A stretch of 64,000 nucleotides of DNA, taken from assembly GCA_965602035.1 (NCBI GenBank), contig OZ271919.1:3162001-3226000 (forward strand). Direction: 5' to 3'. The position numbers were made by a program, and so were the translations under genes. Below are positions 8,315 through 16,929 of this stretch, piece after piece (the first letter of the stretch is position 1; every line of letters begins with the position of its first letter). Source of the stretch: Natronospirillum sp965602035 (GTDB lineage: Bacteria > Pseudomonadota > Gammaproteobacteria > Pseudomonadales > Natronospirillaceae). Below the pieces are notes generated by a model that saw only the letters and a program-made list of their open reading frames with translations, was not told the origin of the DNA and did no database searches.

Positions 8315-9283
8315 TCAGCCGCCCAGCATCGACAGCGTGCGGGTCAGGCCGGGGTTATGCTCATGCAGGCCGTGAGTGGCTTTCTTATGGCCGACGGCCT
8401 CGCGAATGGTTTCGATCAATTCCTGCTGCTGGTTGTCGCGTTGCAGCCAGGGCCTGAGATCGTACCCGTTTTCACCGAACAGACACAGATGTAACTGGCC
8501 CTGCGCGGTTACCCGGAGCCGGTTGCAGGTGGTACAGAAGTCGGGGCTGTACGGTATGATCAGGCCAATGCGCCCGGCGTAGTCCGGGTGGTGGAACTCC
8601 TGTGCCGGGCCGGCGTGAACGGGTCGATTCAGACGCTGCCAGCCTTCCAGCTGCAACTGCTGGCGGACATCGTTCAGTGGTGCAAAGTACCGTTCATGGA
8701 AATCCGGTTGTGCGCCGGTCTCCATGACTTCAATAAATCGGAGGGTGATCGGAAGATCCCGAATCCATTCAAGAAAGGGGCCCAGTCGGTTGTTCACACC
8801 ACGCATCCAGACTGCGTTGACCTTGACGTCGAAACCCATGTCCAGCGCCCGGTGCAGGCCGGTCAGCAGTTCGCGCAGTCGATCATGCCCGGTAATGGCG
8901 TGGAATTGCTTTGGGTCCAGACTGTCCATGCTGATATTGATCTGGTCCAGCCCCGCCGCTTTCCAGTCCGGCAGTACACGGGGCAGCCGATACCCGTTAG
9001 TGGTTATTGCGACCTGTTCAATGCCGGGTTGCGAACGGGCATCCGCGATCAGGCCCGGCAGGTCGGGGCGCAGTACCGGCTCCCCACCGGTCAGTCGAAT
9101 CTTGCGGGTACCCTGGTGGGCAAAGGCCGCCATGACACGTCGAAGTTCCTCGCGCCCCAGAAAGCTCGATGCCTTCGGGCCATCGTAGCCATTGGGCAGG
9201 CAGTAGGTACACCTGAAATTGCACACTTCGGTAATGGAAAGCCGAAGGTAATAAAATGCTCTGCCGTGCGGATCTTCAAACAC
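8315..9283 (-). CDS. moaA: GTP 3',8-cyclase MoaA (radical SAM)
   Basis: The radical SAM enzyme opening molybdenum cofactor synthesis (322 residues). The N-terminal cluster motif CNFRCTYC holds Cys21, Cys25 and Cys28. The C-terminal cluster cysteines are in FCTTCNRLR and a later Cys, and the chain ends in the functionally important Gly-Gly. The start codon is GTG with GAGGAG 8 bases upstream. It heads a five-gene moa operon, and its 5' region carries three 14-bp repeats and follows a strong terminator. Confidence 0.95.
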   Translation of the reverse strand: MFEDPHGRAFYYLRLSITEVCNFRCTYCLPNGYDGPKASSFLGREELRRVMAAFAHQGTRKIRLTGGEPVLRPDLPGLIADARSQPGIEQVAITTNGYRLPRVLPDWKAAGLDQINISMDSLDPKQFHAITGHDRLRELLTGLHRALDMGFDVKVNAVWMRGVNNRLGPFLEWIRDLPITLRFIEVMETGAQPDFHERYFAPLNDVRQQLQLEGWQRLNRPVHAGPAQEFHHPDYAGRIGLIIPYSPDFCTTCNRLRVTAQGQLHLCLFGENGYDLRPWLQRDNQQQELIETIREAVGHKKATHGLHEHNPGLTRTLSMLGG

Positions 9284-9357
9284 TTGTGGCTCCTCGCCGA
9301 TGCGGCTGATCTGGGTAACCAGTGCCGCCCCGGATTCGCGATAGCACCGGGCTGGTC

Positions 9358-9399
9358 AGCCGGGCGCCCAAAGCCGGTCGCCCGCAGCCGGTCGCCCAA
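9358..9399. repeat. three tandem 14-bp repeats in the moaA leader
   Basis: Units AGCCGGGCGCCCAA (9358-9371), AGCCGGTCGCCCGC (9372-9385) and AGCCGGTCGCCCAA (9386-9399) follow each other without gaps, 75 bases upstream of the moaA start and close to its likely promoter. They could be operator repeats or the stems of a structured leader. Both readings are inference. Confidence 0.8.
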
Positions 9400-9492
9400 T
9401 ACAGCGGTACGTGCAACGTTGACTATAGGATCTTGATAGCGTCGGAGCATAGTGACAGCGCGTAAAATCGGTGTCTACTTGCGGGCGGGCAC

Positions 9493-9530
9493 AAAAAAGC
9501 CTTCGGTGAGCTGAGTCGACCGAAGGCTTT
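9493..9530 (-). terminator. rho-independent terminator of the 64-residue gene
   Basis: A 12-bp perfect stem (9496-9507 with 9519-9530, AAAGCCTTCGGT and its complement) with an 11-base loop. Read on the minus strand it ends in a run of six T. It closes the minus-strand unit starting at 9812 and insulates moaA. Confidence 0.9.
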
Positions 9531-9617
9531 GCTGTTTCTGGCGGGTCAATCCCTGACCTGCTCACCCGGTTGTTCTTGTGCTTGCGTGAGCGCAGTCCGA
9601 AAGGCTACGCCTGCTGA

Positions 9618-9812
9618 TCAAAGCGGCTGGACCACTTCCTCGCCGGCCATGGCGGCAGTGCGCGCCTGGGCCTGCAGGTGTACCGGGATATCCCGGAACG
9701 CACGACGCTGCTTCTGCTCGATCATACGGAAAACGATCGCCTTCATTGCCTGAACAGGCAGGTTGAAGCGAATGGAATGTACTACATTGGTGTTTGGAAC
9801 TTGTGCTGTCAT
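9618..9812 (-). CDS. 64-residue protein, unknown function
   Basis: Not recognised. The product is short and basic in its middle (MIEQKQRRAFRD), with no signal peptide or membrane segment. The start at 9812 is set by AAGGAGG 7 bases upstream; the longer frame from 9899 runs into the divergent promoter. It is monocistronic with its own terminator (9493-9530). A promoter-like pair, TTGTCC and CACAAT 17 bases apart on the minus strand, lies about 9863-9897. Being divergent from a LysR regulator, it is a natural target of that regulator, but this is inference. Confidence 0.6.
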   Translation of the reverse strand: MTAQVPNTNVVHSIRFNLPVQAMKAIVFRMIEQKQRRAFRDIPVHLQAQARTAAMAGEEVVQPL

Positions 9813-9939
9813 TGCTGCCTCCTTACCGGGTTTGCCATGGCCTTTTCGGGGCCGTTTTCGGGATGCGCGTATTGTGTTGACTGGCATGGTTTTGGACAAG
9901 CGATAGTTTTTTAATAACAGTTAAGATAATCTTACGTAT

Positions 9940-10851
9940 ATGGTCAGATTTCCGCCTCTCAACACACTGCGCTGTTTCTGGGTTGTAGCTCAGGCGGGCA
10001 GCTTCAAGGGTGCCGCTGAAGAGCTGCACATCACGCAAGCCGCGGTCAGCCAACAAATCCGGCAGTTGGAGGACTGGCTCGGATTCCCCTTGTTCGACCG
10101 GACTCACAGACAAGTTCAATTAAACTCTACGGGTAAGGAATTGTTGCCTTTTGTGCAGCAGGGTTTCGACGCTCTGGCGGAGGGTGTGCAACGTATTTCG
10201 GGTGTACCTGCACCCAATGTGCTTCGCCTGTCCGTACTGCCCTCATTTGCCAGTGCATGGTTGCTGCCGAGAGTTCCGGAGTTTCAGGAGGAGCACCCCG
10301 ACATTAATCTGCAGATTGACATGGACCGCTCTCAGGCGTTTTCAACCCAGAGCGGCAACGATCTCGGAATTCGTTACGGAACGGCCCAGTACCCGAGCCT
10401 GCACACCGAGTTACTCAGCTACGACAGCCTGCTGCTGGTGTGCCACCCGTTGCTGTTCCACGATGTGCCGGAAGGTGGAATCTGGGACTGGCTGAAGCGA
10501 CAGTACCTGCTCGCCGGGCAGGATCCGATGGATTATCACTGGAACGATTTTCTGCAGGATTACGGACAGGATCCGGCGGAATTCCGGCGCCGCCTCCATG
10601 TCTCGGATACCTGGGCACTGACGGAAATGGCGCTGGCGGGGCAGGGCGTGGCGCTTGTGCGACGCAGCATCTGTAGCGATGCGCTGGAAAAGGGCCAGTT
10701 GATCCGGCCACTGGATATTCGCCACGACTCCGATTATGGCTATTTTCTCGTGGCGCCCGAGCACCATTTCCGCTGGCCCAAGGTGCAGGCCTTCCGGACC
10801 TGGATCAATCATGCCATTCGCGAGACAGCCTGGTACCGGTCGGCTGACTGA
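9940..10851 (+). CDS. LysR-family transcriptional regulator, GcvA-like
   Basis: A 303-residue regulator with an N-terminal winged helix-turn-helix (about residues 6-65; AAEELHITQAAVSQQIRQLE) and a periplasmic-binding-like effector domain (about 92-295). The recognition helix and the SGVPAPNVLRLSVLPSFA linker resemble the GcvA group. The effector is unknown. It is divergent from the 64-residue gene across a 127-bp AT-rich region, the usual geometry for LysR control of a neighbour. Confidence 0.88.
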   Translation: MVRFPPLNTLRCFWVVAQAGSFKGAAEELHITQAAVSQQIRQLEDWLGFPLFDRTHRQVQLNSTGKELLPFVQQGFDALAEGVQRISGVPAPNVLRLSVLPSFASAWLLPRVPEFQEEHPDINLQIDMDRSQAFSTQSGNDLGIRYGTAQYPSLHTELLSYDSLLLVCHPLLFHDVPEGGIWDWLKRQYLLAGQDPMDYHWNDFLQDYGQDPAEFRRRLHVSDTWALTEMALAGQGVALVRRSICSDALEKGQLIRPLDIRHDSDYGYFLVAPEHHFRWPKVQAFRTWINHAIRETAWYRSAD

Positions 10852-10858
10852 TCGTCCA

Positions 10859-11776
10859 TCAACCGCGCGGTGGTACGTCGGAGGGCTCGCGGTAATCGGA
10901 CGCGCGGAGAGCCAACCAGGAGTGCACGGCAATGGTTACCAGAATGAGTGCACCGCCAATAAGGGTGACCAGCTCCGGCTCTTCCTGCAGCACGGCCCAG
11001 ACCCAGATGGGGCCCAGAACCGTCTCGATCAGGAGAAACAGGCTGACTTCCGGGGATGGCAGGTATTTAGGCGCCATCATCAGGCAGAAACTGGCGATCG
11101 GCATCTGCAGGCATCCCATCAATAACAGCCACCCGAACTGGTTCATTTCCAGGCTGAGCGGGGTTGCCAGAGGCCAGGAAATTGCCGCAGTTACCAGCCC
11201 GGCGCCTGATACCAACAAGGTTCGGGGAAGATCGGGACCGTGTCGTAATAAGGTCAGCACACCGCCGGTGGACATGGCCAGGACCAGTGCCATGGCATCA
11301 CCGCGCCAGTTCGGTGCTCCCATTGACCCCCCGAATACGGCCGTTACACCGACCAACGACACGATTATGGCGATCCGGGTACGCCGAGCCAGCGGTTCCC
11401 GCAGGAACCAACGGGAGAACAGTGCCGCAAAAAAGGGTGCGCTGGCCAGTATCACCACCGTGTTGGCAGCATGTGTATAGCTGACGGAGAAAACGAACAG
11501 ACCGGTGTTGATACCGTAAATCAGCATAATCAGAGCAGCCAGAACGGCTGTTCTCGTGTCGGCAGGGCGCCAGCGCCAGTCACCGCGAATGGTCACCAGA
11601 ATCGCCATGCTCAGGCTGATCAGCAGGCCGCGCCAGAAAGAGACCGTCCACGGGTCTGAATCAGCCAGCCTCACCAGAAGTGCGTCAAAACTCAGCACTA
11701 TGACACCACCTGCAGCGATGAGCAGGCCGGTACTGTGTGGGTTTTTCCCCTGCGATGTCACAGTGCCTCCCTTCAT
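10859..11776 (-). CDS. EamA/DMT-family membrane exporter
   Basis: A 305-residue inner-membrane protein with about ten hydrophobic helices in two EamA repeats, typical of drug/metabolite transporters. PLARRTRIAII and the MGCLQMPIASFCLM segment fit the family. The substrate cannot be inferred. AGGA lies 7 bases before the start. It converges with the LysR gene (7-bp gap). Confidence 0.85.
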   Translation of the reverse strand: MKGGTVTSQGKNPHSTGLLIAAGGVIVLSFDALLVRLADSDPWTVSFWRGLLISLSMAILVTIRGDWRWRPADTRTAVLAALIMLIYGINTGLFVFSVSYTHAANTVVILASAPFFAALFSRWFLREPLARRTRIAIIVSLVGVTAVFGGSMGAPNWRGDAMALVLAMSTGGVLTLLRHGPDLPRTLLVSGAGLVTAAISWPLATPLSLEMNQFGWLLLMGCLQMPIASFCLMMAPKYLPSPEVSLFLLIETVLGPIWVWAVLQEEPELVTLIGGALILVTIAVHSWLALRASDYREPSDVPPRG

Positions 11777-11891
11777 TCCTTGTTCCTGTCAGCCCCGGCA
11801 GAGGGGGCAGGGGTGGAGATGGCTGTACCCGTCCGGTGAATGCCGGTAGTCTCAGTGTACTGCCCGCGCAGCACACTGGAGGAGGTGTACC

Positions 11892-12803
11892 ATGCCGAAA
11901 ACCGCACTCGTTGTCGACTCTGCCTGCGCGTTGCCCGCTCAGTACATGCACGATAATCATATTTTTCGGGTTCCGGTGACACTGTCGATTGATAGCCAGG
12001 TATATCTGGACCCGATGGATGACCGGGCCACGCTTCGCTTGCTGAACAGTGAGGAGCTGAGAAAACGCAAGGAAGTATCGACACAGGGGCCTGCCATGGG
12101 CTCGTTTGATCGGTGCTTTGAGCAACTCGTACGCAACGGCTATCAGCGCATGATCGTGCAGACAGTGAGTGGCTCCTTCAGCAATACCTGGCGGGAGGCG
12201 GAGCGGGCAGTCAAGGCGCGCTCTGCGGATGCCAGCCCTCCCGAGTTTGTGCTCACGGATACACAATCGCTGTTCAGTGGCCAGGCGCTGCTGGCCGCCG
12301 AGACAGTGACCCGATTGCAGCAGACCCGGGGCGACTCCCAGAGCCTGCGACGACACATCGAGTCGGTTCGCAGCAGCCTGGTCACGCGTTTTCTGCCGGG
12401 CTCACCGGCAACGTCACTGGCCCGCGTGCGTCTGCGCGGCGGCAAGGCCCTGACCTGGGCCGATGCGCTGATGACCAACGCTCTGGGGCTTTACCCCATA
12501 CTTGAGGTGGCGGGCGATGACATCGGTTCGGTCGGACATGTGCGAGGCTACGAACAGGCCGTGGCGCAGTTGTTCGACGGTGTAATCCAGTGGCTGGAGG
12601 CCGGGCGAGCAGCCGGGTCTATGGCAGTGGTGCAGTACGCCGGACCGTTATCAGAACTGACGTCCACGCCCGCTTACCAGCGGTTGGTTCAGGCGGCGCG
12701 CGATGCAGGGGTCAGCGTAGTACCGGCCGTGGCAAGTCTGCCCGCAGGCATATATTCCGGGCTTGGCACCGTGCTGGTGTCACTCCCGGTCAGGGCCGGA
12801 TGA
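11892..12803 (+). CDS. DegV-family fatty-acid-binding protein
   Basis: A 303-residue cytosolic DegV protein. The N-terminal VVDSACALP and the TQGPAMGSF and TVSGSFSNTW blocks form the conserved pocket in which family members hold a fatty acid, in FakB proteins for presentation to a kinase. No fakA-like kinase is next to it. GGAGGAGGT lies 5 bases before the start. Its 3' end overlaps the convergent rsmC by 14 bp. Confidence 0.88.
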   Translation: MPKTALVVDSACALPAQYMHDNHIFRVPVTLSIDSQVYLDPMDDRATLRLLNSEELRKRKEVSTQGPAMGSFDRCFEQLVRNGYQRMIVQTVSGSFSNTWREAERAVKARSADASPPEFVLTDTQSLFSGQALLAAETVTRLQQTRGDSQSLRRHIESVRSSLVTRFLPGSPATSLARVRLRGGKALTWADALMTNALGLYPILEVAGDDIGSVGHVRGYEQAVAQLFDGVIQWLEAGRAAGSMAVVQYAGPLSELTSTPAYQRLVQAARDAGVSVVPAVASLPAGIYSGLGTVLVSLPVRAG

Positions 12804-13821
12804 TACCCTGCCAGATGGCATACCCGTTGGCCTTTTCGAGACAGGTCAGGTTGTTCAGATAAGCATTCAGCCAGTCACCGTAGGGCAAGTGCTGGTTGAC
12901 CACGGCCAGAAATGTCGCCCCCGGACGGCAATGGTCGCGTGCCTCGGCCAGCAAACGACGGGTCGTGTCGTACTGGACCTCCAGACCCTCATGAAAGGGC
13001 GGGTTGGTAACAATGACATCGAAGGCGCCGTCGAGGCCGGACCAGTGATCCGACCAGAGTGTGCGCCATTGGCTGTTGTTCGTGGCAGCGGTCTCAACGG
13101 TGCTGCATACCGCGAGCCAGTCATGATCAAGTGCGGTAATGTCACTGATTCCCGGGCACTGCGTTGCAAGTGCCAGGCTGATGACCCCGGCGCCGCAGCC
13201 AAAGTCGAGCGCATGACCGGTCAGGCCGAGCTGCCCGAGCCAGGGCAACAGCAAACGGGTACCCGGGTCGATACGCCCGTGGCTGAATACGCCGGGCAGG
13301 CTCTTCACGGTTGCATCGAGGCCCGGGAGCCTGAAAGCAGACCAATACGCTGCCGGGTTAAAAGCCGGTATTGTCTCCCTGGTGCGTGTAGCCAGGTACA
13401 GACTCTGTCGGCGCATGCTGCCCACTTTCTGAACCTGCCACCCGATTGGGTCGAGCATCCCGGGCACACTGCGTACACCACCACGATTCTGCCCCACGAC
13501 CCACAACTGTGAGTCTGCCGCAACCTGAGTAGAAAGCCAGTGGGCGAGCATCGACGCCAGCGGTTTTGACTTCGGCCATTGCCAGACAATATCCCAGGGC
13601 TGGTTGTCCTCCGGGCCGGTGGTGCCACCGTCCAGTGGCCGTGTTGAGGGAATTCCCAGTGCCTCGTGCGCCTGATGAGCGCCGGCGAACAGGTGGGTGT
13701 GCCTGAGCTGTGCGCCACTGTTGCGCCATGCCGTTGCCAGGTGTGTGTCACCGGTGTCGACAAGCCAGACATGCGGGTGGCGCAACTGGCACCAGCGGTC
13801 GATCAGTTCGTTGGTGTTCAT
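12790..13821 (-). CDS. rsmC: 16S rRNA (guanine-N2-) methyltransferase RsmC
   Basis: A 343-residue two-lobed methyltransferase that modifies G1207 of 16S rRNA. The N-lobe is a degenerate methyltransferase fold. The C-lobe carries the SAM loop DFGCGAGVISL and the base-methylating motif NPPFH. The LPGVFSHGRIDPGTRLLLPWL region matches the RsmC interdomain signature. Unusually, its ATG overlaps the stop of the NtrC-type regulator gene (ATGA at 13818-13821), placing it third in the kinase-regulator operon. Confidence 0.88.
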   Translation of the reverse strand: MNTNELIDRWCQLRHPHVWLVDTGDTHLATAWRNSGAQLRHTHLFAGAHQAHEALGIPSTRPLDGGTTGPEDNQPWDIVWQWPKSKPLASMLAHWLSTQVAADSQLWVVGQNRGGVRSVPGMLDPIGWQVQKVGSMRRQSLYLATRTRETIPAFNPAAYWSAFRLPGLDATVKSLPGVFSHGRIDPGTRLLLPWLGQLGLTGHALDFGCGAGVISLALATQCPGISDITALDHDWLAVCSTVETAATNNSQWRTLWSDHWSGLDGAFDVIVTNPPFHEGLEVQYDTTRRLLAEARDHCRPGATFLAVVNQHLPYGDWLNAYLNNLTCLEKANGYAIWQGIIRP

Positions 13822-15275
13822 TGGTCGTGTTCCTGCTCTCCGGCCTGTTCCAGCCAGCGATAAAGCGTTTTTCTGCCGATCCCCAGCAGAGCAGCCGCGC
13901 GCCGCTTATTGCCGTTGACCTGATCCAGAACCAGCCGCACGTAACGCGTCTGGAGCTCTTCCATGGACGGCCACACCGTTCCGTTAAACAGTTCACCGAC
14001 CGGGTTGCCGGTTGTGTCGCCGGTCGGCGAGGGCAGACCGGACGCAATATGGGTTGACGTCTCCGGCTTCCTTTCGGATGTTTCGTTAACTCTGGCCGGC
14101 AGGTGTTCGATGTCCACCCAGTCCTGGTCACAGAATGCAGCCGCCCGCTCCACGATATTCTGGAGTTCCCGGATATTCCCGGGGAACGGATACCCTCGTA
14201 ACCGTCTCAACGCTGCGCGACTGAACCCGCGTATTGATCGGCCGTGTGCCAGCGCAGTTTTGGCCAGAAATCGCTCAGCGAGTATCTCGATATCTTCACC
14301 ACGCTCACGCAGTGGTGGTAATTGAATCGCAAATGTTTCGAGCCGATAGTAGAGGTCCTCTCTGAAATCGCCCTGTTGGGCCAGCTCATACAGGTTCTGA
14401 TGACTGGCAGCGATAACGCGCACGTTGACCTGTTCTTCCAGGTCTTCGCCGACCCGACGAATGGAGCCGTCCTGCAGTACCCGCAGCAGTTTTGCCTGCA
14501 TGGGCAGCGGTAACTCCGCTATTTCATCCAGCAACAAGGTACCGCCATCCGCCTGGTGAAATATCCCCTGCCGCGCCCTACTGGCGCCGGTGAATGCGCC
14601 AGCAGCGTGACCGAATAACTCACTTTCCATTAGATCCTGCGGGATGCCGGCGCAGTTGACGGCAACAAAGGGTTTGTCAGCGCGCTCGCTTTCCTGGCAG
14701 AGCGCTCGCGCCACCAGTTCCTTGCCGGTGCCGCTCTCACCGCGCAATAGTACCGGACCGCCGGCTCTTCCGATCACCTGGATCTGTTCGAACAGGGAGC
14801 GCATGGCCGGGCTATCCCCGAGCAGGTCATGGAAGCCATTAACGGCGCTCAGTTCCCGGAACCGGGTCAACTCATGTTGCATCCGCCGCTTTTCCTGTAC
14901 CCGATCAACCGTCAGCATGAAGTGATTCAGGTCCAGTGGTTTGGTCAGAAAATCATCGGCCCCGGCCTGCAACGCCTCAACGGCCTGTGGAACACTGCCG
15001 AAAGCCGTGATCACGATGATCCCGGGGCGTACACCGCTTGCGCCGGTTTCCGGGAACGCCATAATCACATCGCGAACAAACTCCATGCCGTTACCATCGG
15101 GTAGCCGCAGGTCTGTCACGATCAGGTCAGGTACCGTGTTGGCGAGCCTGTCGCGGGCGGCCGACAGTCGACCGGTAGCCTCAACAACCCAGCCCCGGGC
15201 CTCCACTTCGTCTGTGATCAGCTCCGACAGGGCCTGATCGTCTTCCAGCAGCAAGAGCGAGCCCGGCTTACTCAT
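13818..15275 (-). CDS. sigma-54-dependent NtrC-type response regulator
   Basis: A 485-residue regulator with three parts: receiver domain (1-125, phospho-acceptor Asp55 in TDLRLPD), AAA+ sigma-54 activation domain (Walker A GESGTGKE at 179-186, sigma-54 contact loop GAFTGA at 226-231) and a C-terminal Fis-type helix-turn-helix (about 446-483). All catalytic features are intact. ATG 15275 is chosen because GGAGGG lies 8 bases upstream; it overlaps the kinase gene by 8 bp. Its own target is probably the inverted repeat at 16767-16803 upstream of the divergent sigma-54 promoter. Confidence 0.95.
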   Translation of the reverse strand: MSKPGSLLLLEDDQALSELITDEVEARGWVVEATGRLSAARDRLANTVPDLIVTDLRLPDGNGMEFVRDVIMAFPETGASGVRPGIIVITAFGSVPQAVEALQAGADDFLTKPLDLNHFMLTVDRVQEKRRMQHELTRFRELSAVNGFHDLLGDSPAMRSLFEQIQVIGRAGGPVLLRGESGTGKELVARALCQESERADKPFVAVNCAGIPQDLMESELFGHAAGAFTGASRARQGIFHQADGGTLLLDEIAELPLPMQAKLLRVLQDGSIRRVGEDLEEQVNVRVIAASHQNLYELAQQGDFREDLYYRLETFAIQLPPLRERGEDIEILAERFLAKTALAHGRSIRGFSRAALRRLRGYPFPGNIRELQNIVERAAAFCDQDWVDIEHLPARVNETSERKPETSTHIASGLPSPTGDTTGNPVGELFNGTVWPSMEELQTRYVRLVLDQVNGNKRRAAALLGIGRKTLYRWLEQAGEQEHDQ

Positions 15276-16737
15276 AGGTGTTCCCTCCGGAGATAACGCT
15301 GGCAGGAAAATACAGCTCAAATCTGACCCCGGGTTTCATGTTCCTGACCCGGACTTCGCCAAGATGTTCACGCATCACCCGCTTGACGATGGCCAGACCG
15401 AGCCCGCTGCCTTCGCCCGGTTGTTTGGTACTGAAAAAGGGTTTGAAGAGTTCTGTTTCAATGGCTTCCGGGATCCCGGGCCCCCGATCCCGCACGAAGA
15501 GTACAAGCCCGTTCGCCATGGAACCCTCCTGTGAGTACCAGCCAAGATCAATCCTGCTTCCCCGGGACGACTGTGCGGCATTGCGCAACAGGTTTATTAC
15601 CGCCTGTTCGAGGCTGAGGGCGTCACCCTGTATGGTGGCCGCCGGCCCGGTTGTGAGATAAACGTCCGCTTCCGGAAACTCATCCCGGAACCGGGTCAGG
15701 ACATCAGCCATCCATTGCCCGAGGTCCAGTCTCTGGTGTTCGGCCTGTGAGCGCCTGCCGAAGGACAGCAATTGTTCCACAATTGCGGTCATGCGCTGCG
15801 CCTGATCCCGTATCGCGGACAGCTCACGTTTTTCTTCGTCGTCACTTGCCCGGCGTTCGAGGCGCTGAGCCCGGCCGTTTACTACACTGAGCGGTGCGCC
15901 AAGTTCATGGGCTACGCCAGCCGACAATTGCCCCAGTGCGGCCAGCGTCTCTGTCTGGCGAAGACGCTCCGCCATGATTTCTCTCTCCTCCCGCTGATGA
16001 TTCACCTTCCGCTCGGCCAGGTCGATCGCATCCAGAATATCGTTGAGTCCGACGGCGAGCCTTTTGATCTCATCGGGGCCCTCTGTAGCGGCGCGATGCT
16101 CGCGGTCACCGCGTTCAACACGTTCCATGCTTCCCAGCAACCGCTTGATGGGCCGGCCGATACTGCGCTGGTGGGCAAGGCCGATGGTGCTGAGGACGAG
16201 TAGAGACACCAACCCGAACCCGGCCCATGACCAGATACGGAGCTGATTGAGCTCCTGTTCGATGTCACTGCGCCGCCGGGTAATCTGCAGCAGCCCATTG
16301 GGCTGCCCGGATGACTGGAACAGGGGCAGAAAATAGGAGTAGACGCTACGACCATCAATACTTTCGTATTGAGCAAATTCGCCGTCCTCAGTCTGGCGCA
16401 GCGCTTCATCGGACTGACTCTGTGACGGGCGAACATTGCCAAAACTGGCGATTCGGTCTCCATCCTGATTGAACAGGTAGGCACTGTAGACTTCGCTGAT
16501 ATCGAAGACAGACGCCAGGCTGGCCTCGATCTGCTGCGTGTTGTTCTGCTCCAGTGCTTCTGATACCGGCAGGCTGATGGCCTGCGCCAGAATGCGCAGA
16601 TTGCGTTGCAGGCGCTCCTCTGTATAAAACGAGACGACGGACAAACCCAACGCCACCACGATGCCCAGAATCAAAATAACGGGCAGACCCACTTGTACGA
16701 TCAGATAACTGCGGAGGCTGCGTCCTCTCAATTCCAT
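15268..16737 (-). CDS. membrane sensor histidine kinase, ZraS/NtrB-like
   Basis: A 489-residue kinase: transmembrane helix (about 11-36), periplasmic sensor domain of about 130 residues, second helix (about 168-188), HAMP (190-242), dimerisation helix with His277 in AGVAHELGAP, and the ATPase domain with the N box NLLRNAAQSS, DRGPGIP and GEGSGLGLA. The periplasmic domain has no cysteine or histidine cluster that would point to a metal. The start at 16737 (MELRG) is preferred over 16779, which lies inside the inverted repeat; AAGAGG is about 10 bases upstream. The TTGACA in the right arm of that repeat, read on this strand, could be the -35 of this operon, so autoregulation is likely. Confidence 0.9.
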   Translation of the reverse strand: MELRGRSLRSYLIVQVGLPVILILGIVVALGLSVVSFYTEERLQRNLRILAQAISLPVSEALEQNNTQQIEASLASVFDISEVYSAYLFNQDGDRIASFGNVRPSQSQSDEALRQTEDGEFAQYESIDGRSVYSYFLPLFQSSGQPNGLLQITRRRSDIEQELNQLRIWSWAGFGLVSLLVLSTIGLAHQRSIGRPIKRLLGSMERVERGDREHRAATEGPDEIKRLAVGLNDILDAIDLAERKVNHQREEREIMAERLRQTETLAALGQLSAGVAHELGAPLSVVNGRAQRLERRASDDEEKRELSAIRDQAQRMTAIVEQLLSFGRRSQAEHQRLDLGQWMADVLTRFRDEFPEADVYLTTGPAATIQGDALSLEQAVINLLRNAAQSSRGSRIDLGWYSQEGSMANGLVLFVRDRGPGIPEAIETELFKPFFSTKQPGEGSGLGLAIVKRVMREHLGEVRVRNMKPGVRFELYFPASVISGGNTYE

Positions 16738-16766
16738 TAATCTGTGCCTCTTACGGGTACATGCGT

Positions 16767-16803
16767 CATATTGACACACCTTAGAGTCTGCTGTGTCAAT
16801 ATG
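16767..16803. promoter_or_regulatory. inverted repeat, probable activator binding site (UAS)
   Basis: CATATTGACACA (16767-16778) and its exact complement TGTGTCAATATG (16792-16803) are separated by 13 bases. The centre is about 117 bases upstream of the start point predicted from the -24/-12 promoter, the usual distance for NtrC-type enhancers. It lies between the kinase gene and the DUF4168 gene. Assignment to the adjacent regulator is inference. Confidence 0.8.
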
Positions 16804-16846
16804 TACCTTGCCGACTGCGACGCAGAATTTCCTCTATATACTGAAA

Positions 16847-16859
16847 AATCAATAACTTA
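16847..16859 (+). promoter_or_regulatory. IHF-type binding site
   Basis: AATCAATAACTTA fits the IHF consensus WATCAANNNNTTR at every defined position. It lies between the inverted repeat and the -24/-12 promoter, where IHF bending would bring the activator to sigma-54 polymerase. Confidence 0.65.
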
Positions 16860-16875
16860 TGGAGATTCCCGGTCC

Positions 16876-16891
16876 TGGCACGAGGGTTGCT
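16876..16891 (+). promoter_or_regulatory. sigma-54 (-24/-12) promoter
   Basis: TGGCACG, four bases, then TTGCT: a full consensus match with the GG and GC elements 12 bases apart. The predicted start point is near 16902, giving a 28-base leader before the DUF4168 gene. Confidence 0.88.
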
Positions 16892-16929
16892 GACCTCAGC
16901 TTGAATCCATTGAGTAAGCGGAAGTTAGT

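Larger units (their letters stand above)
9284..9617. other. non-coding region between moaA and the 64-residue gene
   Basis: No gene is seen in these 334 bases. From the moaA side they contain the moaA ribosome site, three tandem 14-bp repeats (9358-9399), a possible weak promoter (TATAGT on the minus strand at 9422-9427) and a strong minus-strand terminator (9493-9530). The rest shows no further structure I can support. Confidence 0.6.

Noticed and set aside
9284..9450. Molybdenum cofactor riboswitch in the moaA leader
   Set aside because: The conserved Moco-motif core was not recognisable; only the 14-bp repeats were. A covariance search with the Moco RNA model would settle it.
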